DNA of 64,000 nt from UBA4479 sp963974935 (lineage in GTDB: Bacteria > Pseudomonadota > Alphaproteobacteria > Rhodospirillales > Casp-alpha2). Location of the stretch: NCBI GenBank assembly GCA_963974935.1, contig CAXBEV010000016.1:9875-73874 (forward strand). The letters run 5' to 3'. The notes below the pieces were generated by a model. The model ran no database searches and was not told the DNA's origin. It saw only the letters and a program-made list of their open reading frames with translations. Made by a program: the position numbers and the translations under genes. Positions 52,745-61,807 of this stretch are shown here, one piece after another (position 1 is the first letter of the stretch; every line of letters begins with the position of its first letter).

Positions 52745-55498
52745 ATGAGCGCAGATTCCGCAAAACCCACACAAAGTCCGTTCGAAGACGCCCCCGCCAT
52801 CGCTGTTAATAGGCGCGGAGTGACATGGCTGTCGCGCACCGGCGAGATCGAGAGTTTGTCGCATCGTGAAGCTGCGACCCGATTGCGAGAAGGCGTTCGC
52901 CCGTTGGTATGTCATGCGCGCGCGACGGCGACAACGTTGCGCGCCGGTAATATCCGCGCGTTTGATGTGTTGGAATTGTTCGCCTTCGCGCGCCCAGCTG
53001 TGTTTTGTTTGCCCACCGCACGCGGACTCGCGATCACCTTGGATTTAGCGCTACCGGAAACTCCGGAACAAGAAGCTGAAACGCTTTTTGTCGCGGCGGA
53101 GAAACTGCTCAGTGATGTGCAAAGCGCCGGCCCACATGCAGCGGGTATCGCTTGGTCGATGGCGCGCGCTGGTTGGGTTTGGGGCCCTGCGGTGTTGGCG
53201 CGCATCGGCACTGGAGAGGCGCCGCATTCGTCGGCGATCACGTCGGCCATGCAGGTTTGGCGTAGGTTATCCGATTGGGAAGATCGTCCGCGCGAGACGC
53301 CGCCCGGCAATTTGCCGGTCAGCCCCGTGGATGCATTGACCCGGCTCGGTATTCTATTGGGCCGCACGTCTGAAAGCAGACCGCAGCAGCGCCGCTACGC
53401 TGAGACCGTCAGCGCCGCGTTCCGCCCCCGTGATGTCGAGGACGAGCCAAATATGGTGATCGCCGAAGCCGGCACCGGGGTCGGTAAGACGTTGGGCTAC
53501 GTGGCGCCGGCGAGCTTGTGGGCCGAGCGCAACGAATCGCCCGTGTGGATTTCCACGTACACCCGGAACCTACAACGCCAACTCGATACCGAGTTGGACC
53601 GGCTGTATCCGGATCGTGCCTTAAAGCGCGAGCACATCGTAGTCCGCAAAGGGCGCGAGAACTATGTGTGTTTGTTGAACTATGAAGAGGCGTTAAACAG
53701 ATCGCGCATCGCTGGCGGACCTGACCCCATCGCGCTGGGCCTGGTTGCGCGCTGGATCGAAGGTAGCCGAGACGGCGATATGGTCGGCGGTGATTTTCCG
53801 GCGTGGCTGATTCATCTTTTCGGACGCGATTCGACGACCGATCTGACAGATACCCGGGGTGAATGCATCTATTCGGCGTGCACCCATTACGGCAAATGCT
53901 TTATCGAACATACGGTGCGCCGCGCCCGGCACGCGGAAATCGTCATCGCCAACCATGCTTTGGTGTTGATCCAGGCAGCTCTTGCTGGTGAAAGCGAAAC
54001 GCGTCCGTTGCGCTACGTCTTTGATGAAGCGCATCACTTGTTCAATGCTGCGGACAGTGCCTTTTCCGCACATCTGTCCGGGCTGGAAACCGCAGACCTT
54101 AGGCGTTGGTTGGTTGGCGCCGAAGGTGGCAGTAGGTCACGTTCGCGCGGGCTTCGGGCGCGGATGGAAGAGTTGATCGCCGGCAATGAGCGGGCGAAAA
54201 AAGCGCTTGATGACGCGCTCCGCGCCGCGACCGTGCTGCCGGGGCCGAGTTGGCATCAGCGCATCGGCGACAGTCGTCCAGATGGCCCCGCCGAGCGGTT
54301 TTTGTCTTTGGTTCGAGGGCAGGTATACGCGCGTTCAAGGGATGGGGATGGCCCCTTTGACCTTGAGGCCGAGCCGCATCCGCTGATTGATGGCGTTGCT
54401 GAGGCAGCGGAGGAGCTGGCCGGTGCGTTGAGCACGATCGCACAGCCGTTGACCGCGTTGATGGCGGCGCTGCACAAAATGTTGGCCGACGAAGCGGACA
54501 CGTTGGAAACCCAGACCAGAGTTAAAATCGAAGCCGTGGCGGCGTCGTTGGAACGGCGCGCGGTCGCGCAAATTGCGGCGTGGCGGTCGATGCTACAAAG
54601 CTTGAACGGTGATACGCCTGAAGAGTTTGTCGACTGGTTCGGTATTCAGCGCATCGCCGGGCGCGACATTGATGTGGCCTTTCATCGGCACTGGGTTGAC
54701 CCGACGGCGCCGTTGGCGACCGAGGTTTATAAGCCTGCACACGGTGTCGTCGTTACATCTGCGACACTGACGGACCACACCGGTGATGCAGACGCAGACT
54801 GGCAGGCCGCCGAGATCCGCACCGGCACCCGGCATTTGCCGGTGCGGCCGTTGCAGGCCAGCGAAGCCTCGCCGTTTGATCACGCGAAGCACCTCAAAGT
54901 GTTCGTGGTGGGCGACGTACGCAAAGGGGATATGGATCAGACGGCTGCGGCGTATCGGGAATTGTTCAAAGCGGCAGGTGGTGGTGGGCTCGGCTTGTTC
55001 ACGGCGATCTCTCGATTGCGCGCCGTTGAAAGTCGCATTCGTGAACCAATGGAAGCGGCGGGCTTGCCGTTACTGGCCCAGCATGTGGATCCATTGGATA
55101 CCGGCACGTTGGTGGATATTTTCCGGGCCGAGCGTGACGCATGTTTACTGGGTACCGATGCGGTGCGTGACGGGGTTGACGTCCCGGGTCGCTCACTCCG
55201 GCTGTTGGTATTTGATCGCGTGCCGTGGCCGAGGCCGGATCTGTTGCATAAGGCGCGCCGAAAAGCGTTCGGCGGTAAAACCTATGATGAAATGTTAACC
55301 CGCCTGAAATTGTCCCAGGCGATTGGGCGACTGCTTAGGCGGGCCACCGACAAAGGTGTGTTCGTGATTTTGGATCGGCAAATGCCGAGTCGCCTCGAAA
55401 GCGCGTTTCCATCCGGGGTCACTGTGGAGCGGGTCGGCCTGAAAGATGCGGTCGAAGCGATACGCGCATTCTTGTCGGATATTGAGAAAGACGATTGA
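52745..55498 (+). CDS. DinG-like ATP-dependent DNA helicase (XPD superfamily)
   Basis: 917 residues from the ATG at 52745; the ATG at 52721 is an alternative. The N-terminal 230 residues precede the helicase core and do not look like a DinG exonuclease domain. Walker A AEAGTGVGKTLGY near 240-252, DEAH in VFDEAHHLF near 426, and Cys residues in CIYSACTHYGKC and nearby fit the 4Fe-4S cluster of DinG/XPD proteins. Motifs V/VI (AIGRLLRR) are at the C-terminus. Expected to unwind R-loops, D-loops and forked DNA during repair. The N-terminal extension is unusual and deserves comparison with close relatives. Confidence 0.87.
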   Translation: MSADSAKPTQSPFEDAPAIAVNRRGVTWLSRTGEIESLSHREAATRLREGVRPLVCHARATATTLRAGNIRAFDVLELFAFARPAVFCLPTARGLAITLDLALPETPEQEAETLFVAAEKLLSDVQSAGPHAAGIAWSMARAGWVWGPAVLARIGTGEAPHSSAITSAMQVWRRLSDWEDRPRETPPGNLPVSPVDALTRLGILLGRTSESRPQQRRYAETVSAAFRPRDVEDEPNMVIAEAGTGVGKTLGYVAPASLWAERNESPVWISTYTRNLQRQLDTELDRLYPDRALKREHIVVRKGRENYVCLLNYEEALNRSRIAGGPDPIALGLVARWIEGSRDGDMVGGDFPAWLIHLFGRDSTTDLTDTRGECIYSACTHYGKCFIEHTVRRARHAEIVIANHALVLIQAALAGESETRPLRYVFDEAHHLFNAADSAFSAHLSGLETADLRRWLVGAEGGSRSRSRGLRARMEELIAGNERAKKALDDALRAATVLPGPSWHQRIGDSRPDGPAERFLSLVRGQVYARSRDGDGPFDLEAEPHPLIDGVAEAAEELAGALSTIAQPLTALMAALHKMLADEADTLETQTRVKIEAVAASLERRAVAQIAAWRSMLQSLNGDTPEEFVDWFGIQRIAGRDIDVAFHRHWVDPTAPLATEVYKPAHGVVVTSATLTDHTGDADADWQAAEIRTGTRHLPVRPLQASEASPFDHAKHLKVFVVGDVRKGDMDQTAAAYRELFKAAGGGGLGLFTAISRLRAVESRIREPMEAAGLPLLAQHVDPLDTGTLVDIFRAERDACLLGTDAVRDGVDVPGRSLRLLVFDRVPWPRPDLLHKARRKAFGGKTYDEMLTRLKLSQAIGRLLRRATDKGVFVILDRQMPSRLESAFPSGVTVERVGLKDAVEAIRAFLSDIEKDD

Positions 55499-55505
55499 AG
55501 GCAGC

Positions 55506-55781
55506 TTAATGCCGATGCCCACTGAAAATTCGAAGCAGCATCCCCAGCACGAACATCGCCGCGCCTAGCCACAAGAGACGGGGGTCATACGCGGGTATAT
55601 CGGAAAACAAAGCGGCCGGCACCTTGAGCGAGCAAAGATCCGTCGTCCAATAAAAACATTCACGGGCCAATTGAAAATCGTTGCCGAGGATTTCGTAAAA
55701 AAACGATATCCACCAAACCGTCGCGGCAACAAAGCCGCCACCCCCCAACAGCATCAAGATGTTTCCGAGCTTTGAATTCAT
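55506..55781 (-). CDS. Small membrane protein of unknown function
   Basis: 91 residues with two transmembrane helices (about 7-28 and 67-88), the first a Gly-rich LGNILMLLGGGGFVAA start and the second LLWLGAAMFVLGMLLRI. Between them, about 40 periplasmic residues include two Cys (CFYWTTDLC), a possible disulfide. It overlaps the AEC transporter stop by four bases (ATGA), which marks translational coupling to that transporter. Function unknown. Confidence 0.75.
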   Translation of the reverse strand: MNSKLGNILMLLGGGGFVAATVWWISFFYEILGNDFQLARECFYWTTDLCSLKVPAALFSDIPAYDPRLLWLGAAMFVLGMLLRIFSGHRH

Positions 55782-56725
55782 GGTGTAGGTACCTGCATAG
55801 CCGGTGAGACGAATAACAATGAAAGCGTTACAACTGCAACGATGGTCGACAGCAGGATCGCCGCCGACGTGCGTTGAACGTAGACGTTATAGTTCTGTGC
55901 GACGACAAAGCAAAGCGCACCGGCAGGCAGTGCAGCCATCAGCAACCCGACCGCGTTCCATAACGGGTCGACCTCGAACACATATGTAAAGAAAACCCAC
56001 GTCACGGCGGGGTGCACGAACAGCTTGATTGCGCTGACCGCGCTGACTTCGGCAAAGCCGTGCAGCAGGGGTTTGCCGACCATGAACAAGCCGATGGCGA
56101 ACAATGCCGATGGGCCGGCGGCGCCAGAAAGAATGCCAGAAAAATTATCGACCGGCGTCGGCAAGGGGATGCGGGTCAGCGACCACAGAATTCCGGCCAC
56201 CGACGAGACCATCAAAGGATTGCGGATCAACGACTTGGTCACGCCCCAGGCAGCGGTCAAACCACGCTCACCCCGGAGGTCAGCTTCGATCAACACCGCA
56301 TAAAGTGGGATCATGATGATGCTTTGGAACACGGTCGCGACGATGGCGGGCAGCGCGCCTGCGTCGCCGAACGCAATGATGCAAAGGGGAATGCCCATGT
56401 AGCCGGTGTTGCCGAAGATCGCGACCATGCCGAACATGGATTGTTCGGCAAGCCGGGTCTTAAAGACGGTGCGCGCGAAGATAATCGCGGCGATGGTGGT
56501 GACGATGCTGCCGGCGCCGAATGCGGCCAGAAACGGCCAATTAAAAATCTCAGCCGGATCGACGCGCGCCGTGGAGTGAAACAGCAATACCGGCAGCGCC
56601 ACAAAATAAACGAATTTGTTGATCGCTTCTGAGCTTGCCGGGCCCAATACGCCAAATCGTCCGCAGGCATAACCTGTGAGGATAATCGCAAATACCGGAA
56701 GCACGACGTTAAAGACGGGTTCCAT
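55778..56725 (-). CDS. AEC family transporter (auxin efflux carrier fold)
   Basis: 315 residues, about ten hydrophobic helices. AEC/bile-acid-symporter-fold membrane protein with the N-terminal LPVFAIILTGYACGRFGVL and FGNTGYMGIPLCIIAFGDAG blocks that are characteristic of the family. Members export auxin in plants and mostly organic anions such as malonate or malate in bacteria. AGGAC four bases before the ATG. It ends inside the small two-helix membrane gene, with which it forms an operon. Substrate unknown. Confidence 0.9.
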   Translation of the reverse strand: MEPVFNVVLPVFAIILTGYACGRFGVLGPASSEAINKFVYFVALPVLLFHSTARVDPAEIFNWPFLAAFGAGSIVTTIAAIIFARTVFKTRLAEQSMFGMVAIFGNTGYMGIPLCIIAFGDAGALPAIVATVFQSIIMIPLYAVLIEADLRGERGLTAAWGVTKSLIRNPLMVSSVAGILWSLTRIPLPTPVDNFSGILSGAAGPSALFAIGLFMVGKPLLHGFAEVSAVSAIKLFVHPAVTWVFFTYVFEVDPLWNAVGLLMAALPAGALCFVVAQNYNVYVQRTSAAILLSTIVAVVTLSLLFVSPAMQVPTP

Positions 56726-56856
56726 AAACGTCCTTTAATCATTTCTGATCGTTGATGCCTGAGGTCACGGTATCTAAGCTTTCAAAAAGCTGGGCACAAG
56801 GACCTAATCCTAGCCGATTTCGGCAATTACTTGTTCGACAAAGGATAAAAAAAGAC

Positions 56857-57741
56857 ATGACTGACCTTAAGGGGCAAAAGGTAGGCTTTATCGGGCTGGG
56901 GCTGATGGGCAAGCCGATGGCGCGAAATTTGATGCGCGCGGGCGCCGATATCACGGTTCACAACCGATCTCAGGGCGTTGTTCAAGAACTGGTGGCTGAG
57001 GGTATGCACGCAGGCGGCAGCCCGGCCGGCACCGCCGCTGCGGCGCAGACGGTTATCATGATGCTGTCGGATACGCCCGCCGTCGAAGGCGTGATGCGGG
57101 GCGATGATGGGGTGCTCGTCGGCTTGAAGCCGGGCACGCTGGTGATCGATATGGGGACCACCAAAGTTCCTGTAACTCGTGCCCTTGCCGTCGAAGTCGA
57201 GGCCAAAGGTGGCGTCTACGTTGATGCGCCGGTCTCAGGTGGCACGATTGGCGCCGAAGGCGGCACGCTGACCATCATGGCGGGGGGCGCGGATGCAGCG
57301 TTCGCACGCGCAGAGCTGTTTTTGCAGGTATTGGGTGGGCGAATCACACATGTGGGCCCCGTCGGCACGGGCCAAGTCGCGAAGGCGGCCAATCAAGTGA
57401 TCGTCGGGCTCAACATCGGTGCTGTGGCCGAAGCATTGGCGTTGGCGAAACGGGCCGGGGCCGATCCAGCACGGGTTCGTGATGCGCTAAAAGGCGGTTT
57501 CGCCGATAGCCGGATTCTTGAAGTGCATGGTCAGCGTATGATTGATCATGCGTTCACGCCCGGGGCTAAGGCAACGACGCAGCGCAAGGACATGGACCAA
57601 GCGATTGAACTGGCCGCCGAGCTTGGTCTGATGATGCCGGCGACAGCGCTAAACCGTGATCTGTATGATAAGCTGATTGAAAACGGTGGTGCGGAACTCG
57701 ATCATGCAGCACTGATCAAGGCGATTGATCCGGATGCTTGA
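56857..57741 (+). CDS. NAD(P)-dependent beta-hydroxyacid dehydrogenase (GarR/MmsB-like)
   Basis: 294 residues from the ATG at 56857 (AAGGA about 11 bases upstream), preferred over a longer start at 56752. Rossmann motif GFIGLGLMGKPMARNL, substrate loop VDAPVSGGTIGAEGGTL, and the catalytic Lys in GTGQVAKAANQVIVG. This is the family of tartronate-semialdehyde, 3-hydroxyisobutyrate and related reductases; the exact substrate is open. It converges on the GT-C-like gene. Confidence 0.87.
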   Translation: MTDLKGQKVGFIGLGLMGKPMARNLMRAGADITVHNRSQGVVQELVAEGMHAGGSPAGTAAAAQTVIMMLSDTPAVEGVMRGDDGVLVGLKPGTLVIDMGTTKVPVTRALAVEVEAKGGVYVDAPVSGGTIGAEGGTLTIMAGGADAAFARAELFLQVLGGRITHVGPVGTGQVAKAANQVIVGLNIGAVAEALALAKRAGADPARVRDALKGGFADSRILEVHGQRMIDHAFTPGAKATTQRKDMDQAIELAAELGLMMPATALNRDLYDKLIENGGAELDHAALIKAIDPDA

Positions 57742-57753
57742 AGGTGCATCGCT

Positions 57754-59598
57754 TTAGCGGGTTGCCGTTTGCGGCCATGTGGTTTCGATCCGCCAGTTGT
57801 CGCCGTCTTTCGCCAGCAAATATGTGGTGCCGGTTTTCAACGGCAGCTTGATTTCTGCCTGCGCCGCGGGATTGAGCGAAAACACAATCAGCCATTTTGC
57901 ATTGATGGATTGCATGAAACTTTGGATGCCTTCGGCGCGGGTATTGTGGAAGGCGCCTAAGAAACCGACAAACGTGGCCTGCCCGTCGGTCTCAAATCGG
58001 GCAATAGCCGATGATTCACCAGACCCTAGGGGGTCCAAAATGGCTAAACGTTCGTCCGCTTGCATCTTTGGTGCAGCGTCTGCGGCCACCATGCGGTAAT
58101 GCATGATCCAAGGCTCACGATCAAAGCGCAATTTCTGGGCAAAGCCGAAGGGCGCCGCGATCACAAGAATCACCGGCAGCCATGCAAACCGCTTCCAATG
58201 CGGCCAACTTTGGGCACGCAATCGCCACAAAGTTGCGGCCCCGAACACGGTGAACGCGACGACGATCAAGCCCAAATGCATATTGTAGCGCCAGAACGAT
58301 GCCGCACGAAGGGCATCGGGACGCCCGAACGAGGCGGTATAGGCTAGTAGCAAGAACGCTTCGTAGCCTAAAATGATCAGCGCCGCCGTGCCCGCTAATC
58401 GGCCAAAATCGGATTTCGGTCGCCAAAGTGCGCGCAGGCCAAAGACGATCAGGATGACGACCAGTGCGAGGTAGTATCCCTTCTTTGCCAACACCAGCAG
58501 CATCGTGGAAATGATGTCCGGCAAGATATCGATATGCCACTCGGCGAACGGACGCAGCGCGAACTCACCCGAGACCAGTTCCGACGTCACGTGGTAGCGC
58601 CACATCAAATAGATCGCAATCGGCGGGATTACGATCAGCGGCAACAAACGCACGGCCTGCCAAAGTCGAATAGCCGGGTCCCGCCACGCCATCAAAAGCA
58701 GGGCAATGGTAATCAATACAAACAACACGAAGGTGGCCTGCTTTAAATTCACCAACAGCATAAGGACTAAGCCGAGTTGCCATGCCAGCGTGCGGGCCGC
58801 AACGCTGTCGTCTTCGGCGAGGGTCACTAGAATGCGCCAAGCCAGCACCGCTGCAATTCCGGCAGCTACGGCAGAAGACGTGTCAGCATAATATGTGATC
58901 ACAACTTTCTGGGCGAAGGTCGGCGATAGCAAGGTTGTGCTTAGGGCTGCCAGGCCGATCAGCCACCATGCCGGGCGTTGCGCCCAATCCGGCCGCGCAG
59001 CACCCCAGCCGACAAGCCGGACCGAAATCATGGCGAAGCTTAGCAGCAATGCGACGTTCATCAGTGCGCCCGCACTCTCGATCAGCCCGCCGCCGATCCG
59101 GCCTGCGAGGTAGCCGACAAAATGCCAGCTGTAAGGATAAGCTGCATAGGACGCGTTGGTGAACGGATTGCCTTTGCTCGGGAAGTAGTCGGTCGTCAGC
59201 ATATATCTGGGAATGATCGCCCAATCGGTGAACTCATCCCATTGCGAAATACTGACAGCGGATGCCAGCACCAACAGGGGTGCACCGACGGCGACGAGCT
59301 TCGCCATGGTCAACAGTGACCCGTCGAGCCCTCGCCTCACCATGAGCACTGCACTGGCTGCGGCGATGAGCGCCATGAGCCCGGCAATCACCGTGAACGA
59401 GAGATCGCTGAACACACCCAGTGTGACGAACGCAGTACTGACCACGGCCCAACCGCAGAAGATATCCGCCTCTGCGAGTCGTTGGGTGCCTGCGCTCATG
59501 GCGCCGATGCAGGTAAACCCGAGCCAAACCAATGAAATTGCTAAAATCGCCGTGACTTGGCCGCTGTCCGCAAAAAAGTTGCCGAGGTAGTGCATCAT
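57754..59598 (-). CDS. GT-C-like membrane glycosyltransferase (putative)
   Basis: 614 residues, about eleven to twelve transmembrane helices covering residues 15 to about 490, then a soluble periplasmic domain to the end (about 500-614). In the first large periplasmic loop, WDEFTDW (residues 120-126) has the acidic pair expected at the catalytic position of GT-C lipid-linked glycosyltransferases. The C-terminal domain carries the sequence MHYRMVAADAAPK... and reads as the family's soluble tail. The start has two adjacent ATGs and no ribosome-binding site. It may add a sugar from a polyprenyl donor in the periplasm, a fit with the divergent amidotransferase/flippase genes. Role inferred. Confidence 0.7.
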   Translation of the reverse strand: MMHYLGNFFADSGQVTAILAISLVWLGFTCIGAMSAGTQRLAEADIFCGWAVVSTAFVTLGVFSDLSFTVIAGLMALIAAASAVLMVRRGLDGSLLTMAKLVAVGAPLLVLASAVSISQWDEFTDWAIIPRYMLTTDYFPSKGNPFTNASYAAYPYSWHFVGYLAGRIGGGLIESAGALMNVALLLSFAMISVRLVGWGAARPDWAQRPAWWLIGLAALSTTLLSPTFAQKVVITYYADTSSAVAAGIAAVLAWRILVTLAEDDSVAARTLAWQLGLVLMLLVNLKQATFVLFVLITIALLLMAWRDPAIRLWQAVRLLPLIVIPPIAIYLMWRYHVTSELVSGEFALRPFAEWHIDILPDIISTMLLVLAKKGYYLALVVILIVFGLRALWRPKSDFGRLAGTAALIILGYEAFLLLAYTASFGRPDALRAASFWRYNMHLGLIVVAFTVFGAATLWRLRAQSWPHWKRFAWLPVILVIAAPFGFAQKLRFDREPWIMHYRMVAADAAPKMQADERLAILDPLGSGESSAIARFETDGQATFVGFLGAFHNTRAEGIQSFMQSINAKWLIVFSLNPAAQAEIKLPLKTGTTYLLAKDGDNWRIETTWPQTATR

Positions 59599-59820
59599 TA
59601 AAGGGGTGTCCGTGGCCTGATCCGGGCCAAATGAGGGCCGAAACGTGATCTTGTGTTCGATAAAGTGGCCGGACTTTAGGGGGCTCGGGCTTATTTTGCC
59701 AGCAGGGAAATTGCCTTCAGGTGCGGTGCGGCACTAAGCCTGCCTTGACATCGACAGCCATTTTTCCGATTACCAACAGGCTTTCGCGTTGCGTCCTCTC
59801 ATATAGGTAGGTGCTTTTGT

Positions 59821-61791
59821 ATGTGCGGCATTTTTGGTTTCATCGCGCCCGCCGGTACGCCTTGGGACGCAGACCTCATGCGGCATTTCATTTCCGACCT
59901 GATTGGTCGTTCTGAGCCGCGTGGCCGGGATGCCGCCGGCCTCGTCATTATCAGCGACGGGCAAGCCCGCGTTTTCAAAAAAGCGATGCGTCCGGACCGC
60001 TTGTTAAAGCGGCGAGACTTCCGCGATTTCATGGCAGCAAACCTGGGCGCCGCGACCATGCCGGCGACCGGCGGCGGCACCGCATTGACGCGTCCGCTGG
60101 CGGTTATCGGGCATTGTCGTCTGGTTACCAATGGGGCGGAGATCGTGCCCGGCAACAACCAGCCGATCTTGGCTGGTAAGACCGTCGGCATTCACAACGG
60201 TATTGTGACCAATGACGCCGAGTTGTGGGCGTTGCATGACGATCTTGTGCGACACTTAGACACCGATTCGGAAATCATTTTTCAACTCGTCGATTCCCGC
60301 GTCGCAACCGGGATGGGCATGGCCGAAGCGCTTAGCGAAACCTATCAGGAACTGGTCGGCACTGCATCGACGGCCCTTTACAGCGACGGCCAGGACGCGC
60401 TGGCGCTGGCGAGCAATAACGGGTCGCTATTTTACGCGCATGTTGCCGATCCAGGTGTGCTGTTCTTTGCATCTGAACGTTTTATTTTGGACGCGTTCTT
60501 GGCCGCCAATCAGGCCGCCATCGGCAGTACGGGCGCGACGGTGCAGTTAAAAGCCGGCGATGCCGTCTTGGTGCCGTTGCTGGATGCGGTGCCGCTACCG
60601 TTCAAGCTTAATGCTAAAGGTGCCCGCCCCGAAATTCCGGCAGCGCCGTCGATCAAAAGCTCGGCGTCGGCGCCCGCATTTATCTTGCAAGACGTGTCCG
60701 AGAAAATTGCCGACATCCTAAGATGTTCCAGCTGCATTTTGCCGTCGACATATCCGTTTATCGAATTTGATACAGACGGTGTCTGCAATTATTGCCGCGA
60801 TCATCAGCCGCCGAAGTTGGCAGGGCCCGAGGCTTTGGAAGCGGAACTCGCGAAGTATCGCCGTGACGATGGTGAGGTTGATTGCATCATGGCGTTTTCC
60901 GGCGGGCGCGACAGCTCATACGGCCTACACGTGATGAAGCAAGATTACGGTATGACCCCGGTCGCGTTTTCCTATGACTGGGGCATGGTCACCGATATTG
61001 CTAGGCGCAACCAAGCGCGCATGTGCGGCGCGCTTGGTGTGGAGCATGTTTTTCGCGCCGCCGACATTGCGGCTAAACGCCGGTATATTCGAAAGAACAT
61101 CGAAGCCTGGCTCAAGCGCCCGCATCTTGGGATGATTCCGCTGTTTTCTGCGGGTGATAAATTCTTCTTGGATATCGCGCGTGAAATGCGTGAAGAGATG
61201 AAGGTGCCGCTTGTGGTGTTCTGTGCCGGCAATCCGTTGGAGCGCACGGATTTTAAAACCGGTTTTGCCGGTGTGCGCGAAAGCCAGCATGCACAAGTGT
61301 TGTTTGCATTCTCGCTCGCCAACAAGCTCGGCTTGGCGTCATTTTATGTGTGGCAGTACCTACGAAATCCCGCGTATATCAATGAATCCCTGTTGGATAG
61401 CTTCGGCGCGTTTCGCTCAAGTTTTGTCGGCCACGATAACTTTATGTACTTGTTTCACTATTTGAAATGGGACGAAGAGGTCATCAACGATACCCTGATC
61501 GGCCAATACGATTGGGAAACTGCGCCGCATACTGACAATACATGGCGGATTGGTGACGGCTATACCTCGTTCATCAACTACATCTATCATTCGGTCGCCG
61601 GATTTTCCGAGTTCGATACGTTCCGTTCTCAACAGATCCGTGCAGGGTTGATCGGGCGCGACGAAGCGCTTCGGCTCGCGATCAAGGACAATCAGCCGGA
61701 CCTGCCGACCCTTTACGAGTTCTCCGGTCAGATCGGTATCAATCTCGAAGAAGTGCTGATCCAGATCGATGCCATCCCCAAGCTGTATTAA
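59821..61791 (+). CDS. Fused class II glutaminase / N-acetyl-sugar amidotransferase (WbpG/PseA-like)
   Basis: 656 residues. Cys2 directly follows Met, as in Ntn class II glutaminases (MCGIFGFIAPAG), and this fixes the start; the AGGTAGG ribosome-binding site is 9 bases before. The N-terminal 240 residues also show GIHNGIVTN. From about 300 comes a WbpG/PseA-type ATP pyrophosphatase domain: zinc-ribbon-like C302-x2-C305 and C322-x2-C325, then the PP-loop AFSGGRDSSYG near 359. WbpG-type enzymes convert acetamido groups of surface sugars to acetamidino groups using ammonia, normally supplied by a separate HisH-like protein. Here the glutaminase is built in. A flippase follows 17 bases later, supporting surface-glycan use. 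Confidence 0.8.
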   Translation: MCGIFGFIAPAGTPWDADLMRHFISDLIGRSEPRGRDAAGLVIISDGQARVFKKAMRPDRLLKRRDFRDFMAANLGAATMPATGGGTALTRPLAVIGHCRLVTNGAEIVPGNNQPILAGKTVGIHNGIVTNDAELWALHDDLVRHLDTDSEIIFQLVDSRVATGMGMAEALSETYQELVGTASTALYSDGQDALALASNNGSLFYAHVADPGVLFFASERFILDAFLAANQAAIGSTGATVQLKAGDAVLVPLLDAVPLPFKLNAKGARPEIPAAPSIKSSASAPAFILQDVSEKIADILRCSSCILPSTYPFIEFDTDGVCNYCRDHQPPKLAGPEALEAELAKYRRDDGEVDCIMAFSGGRDSSYGLHVMKQDYGMTPVAFSYDWGMVTDIARRNQARMCGALGVEHVFRAADIAAKRRYIRKNIEAWLKRPHLGMIPLFSAGDKFFLDIAREMREEMKVPLVVFCAGNPLERTDFKTGFAGVRESQHAQVLFAFSLANKLGLASFYVWQYLRNPAYINESLLDSFGAFRSSFVGHDNFMYLFHYLKWDEEVINDTLIGQYDWETAPHTDNTWRIGDGYTSFINYIYHSVAGFSEFDTFRSQQIRAGLIGRDEALRLAIKDNQPDLPTLYEFSGQIGINLEEVLIQIDAIPKLY

Positions 61792-61807
61792 CCGATAGGG
61801 CGATGAC

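Noticed and set aside
59599..59820. TTGACA near 59746 as a clear promoter for the amidotransferase gene
   Set aside because: The -10 at the right distance (GATTAC) is poor; not reported as a feature.
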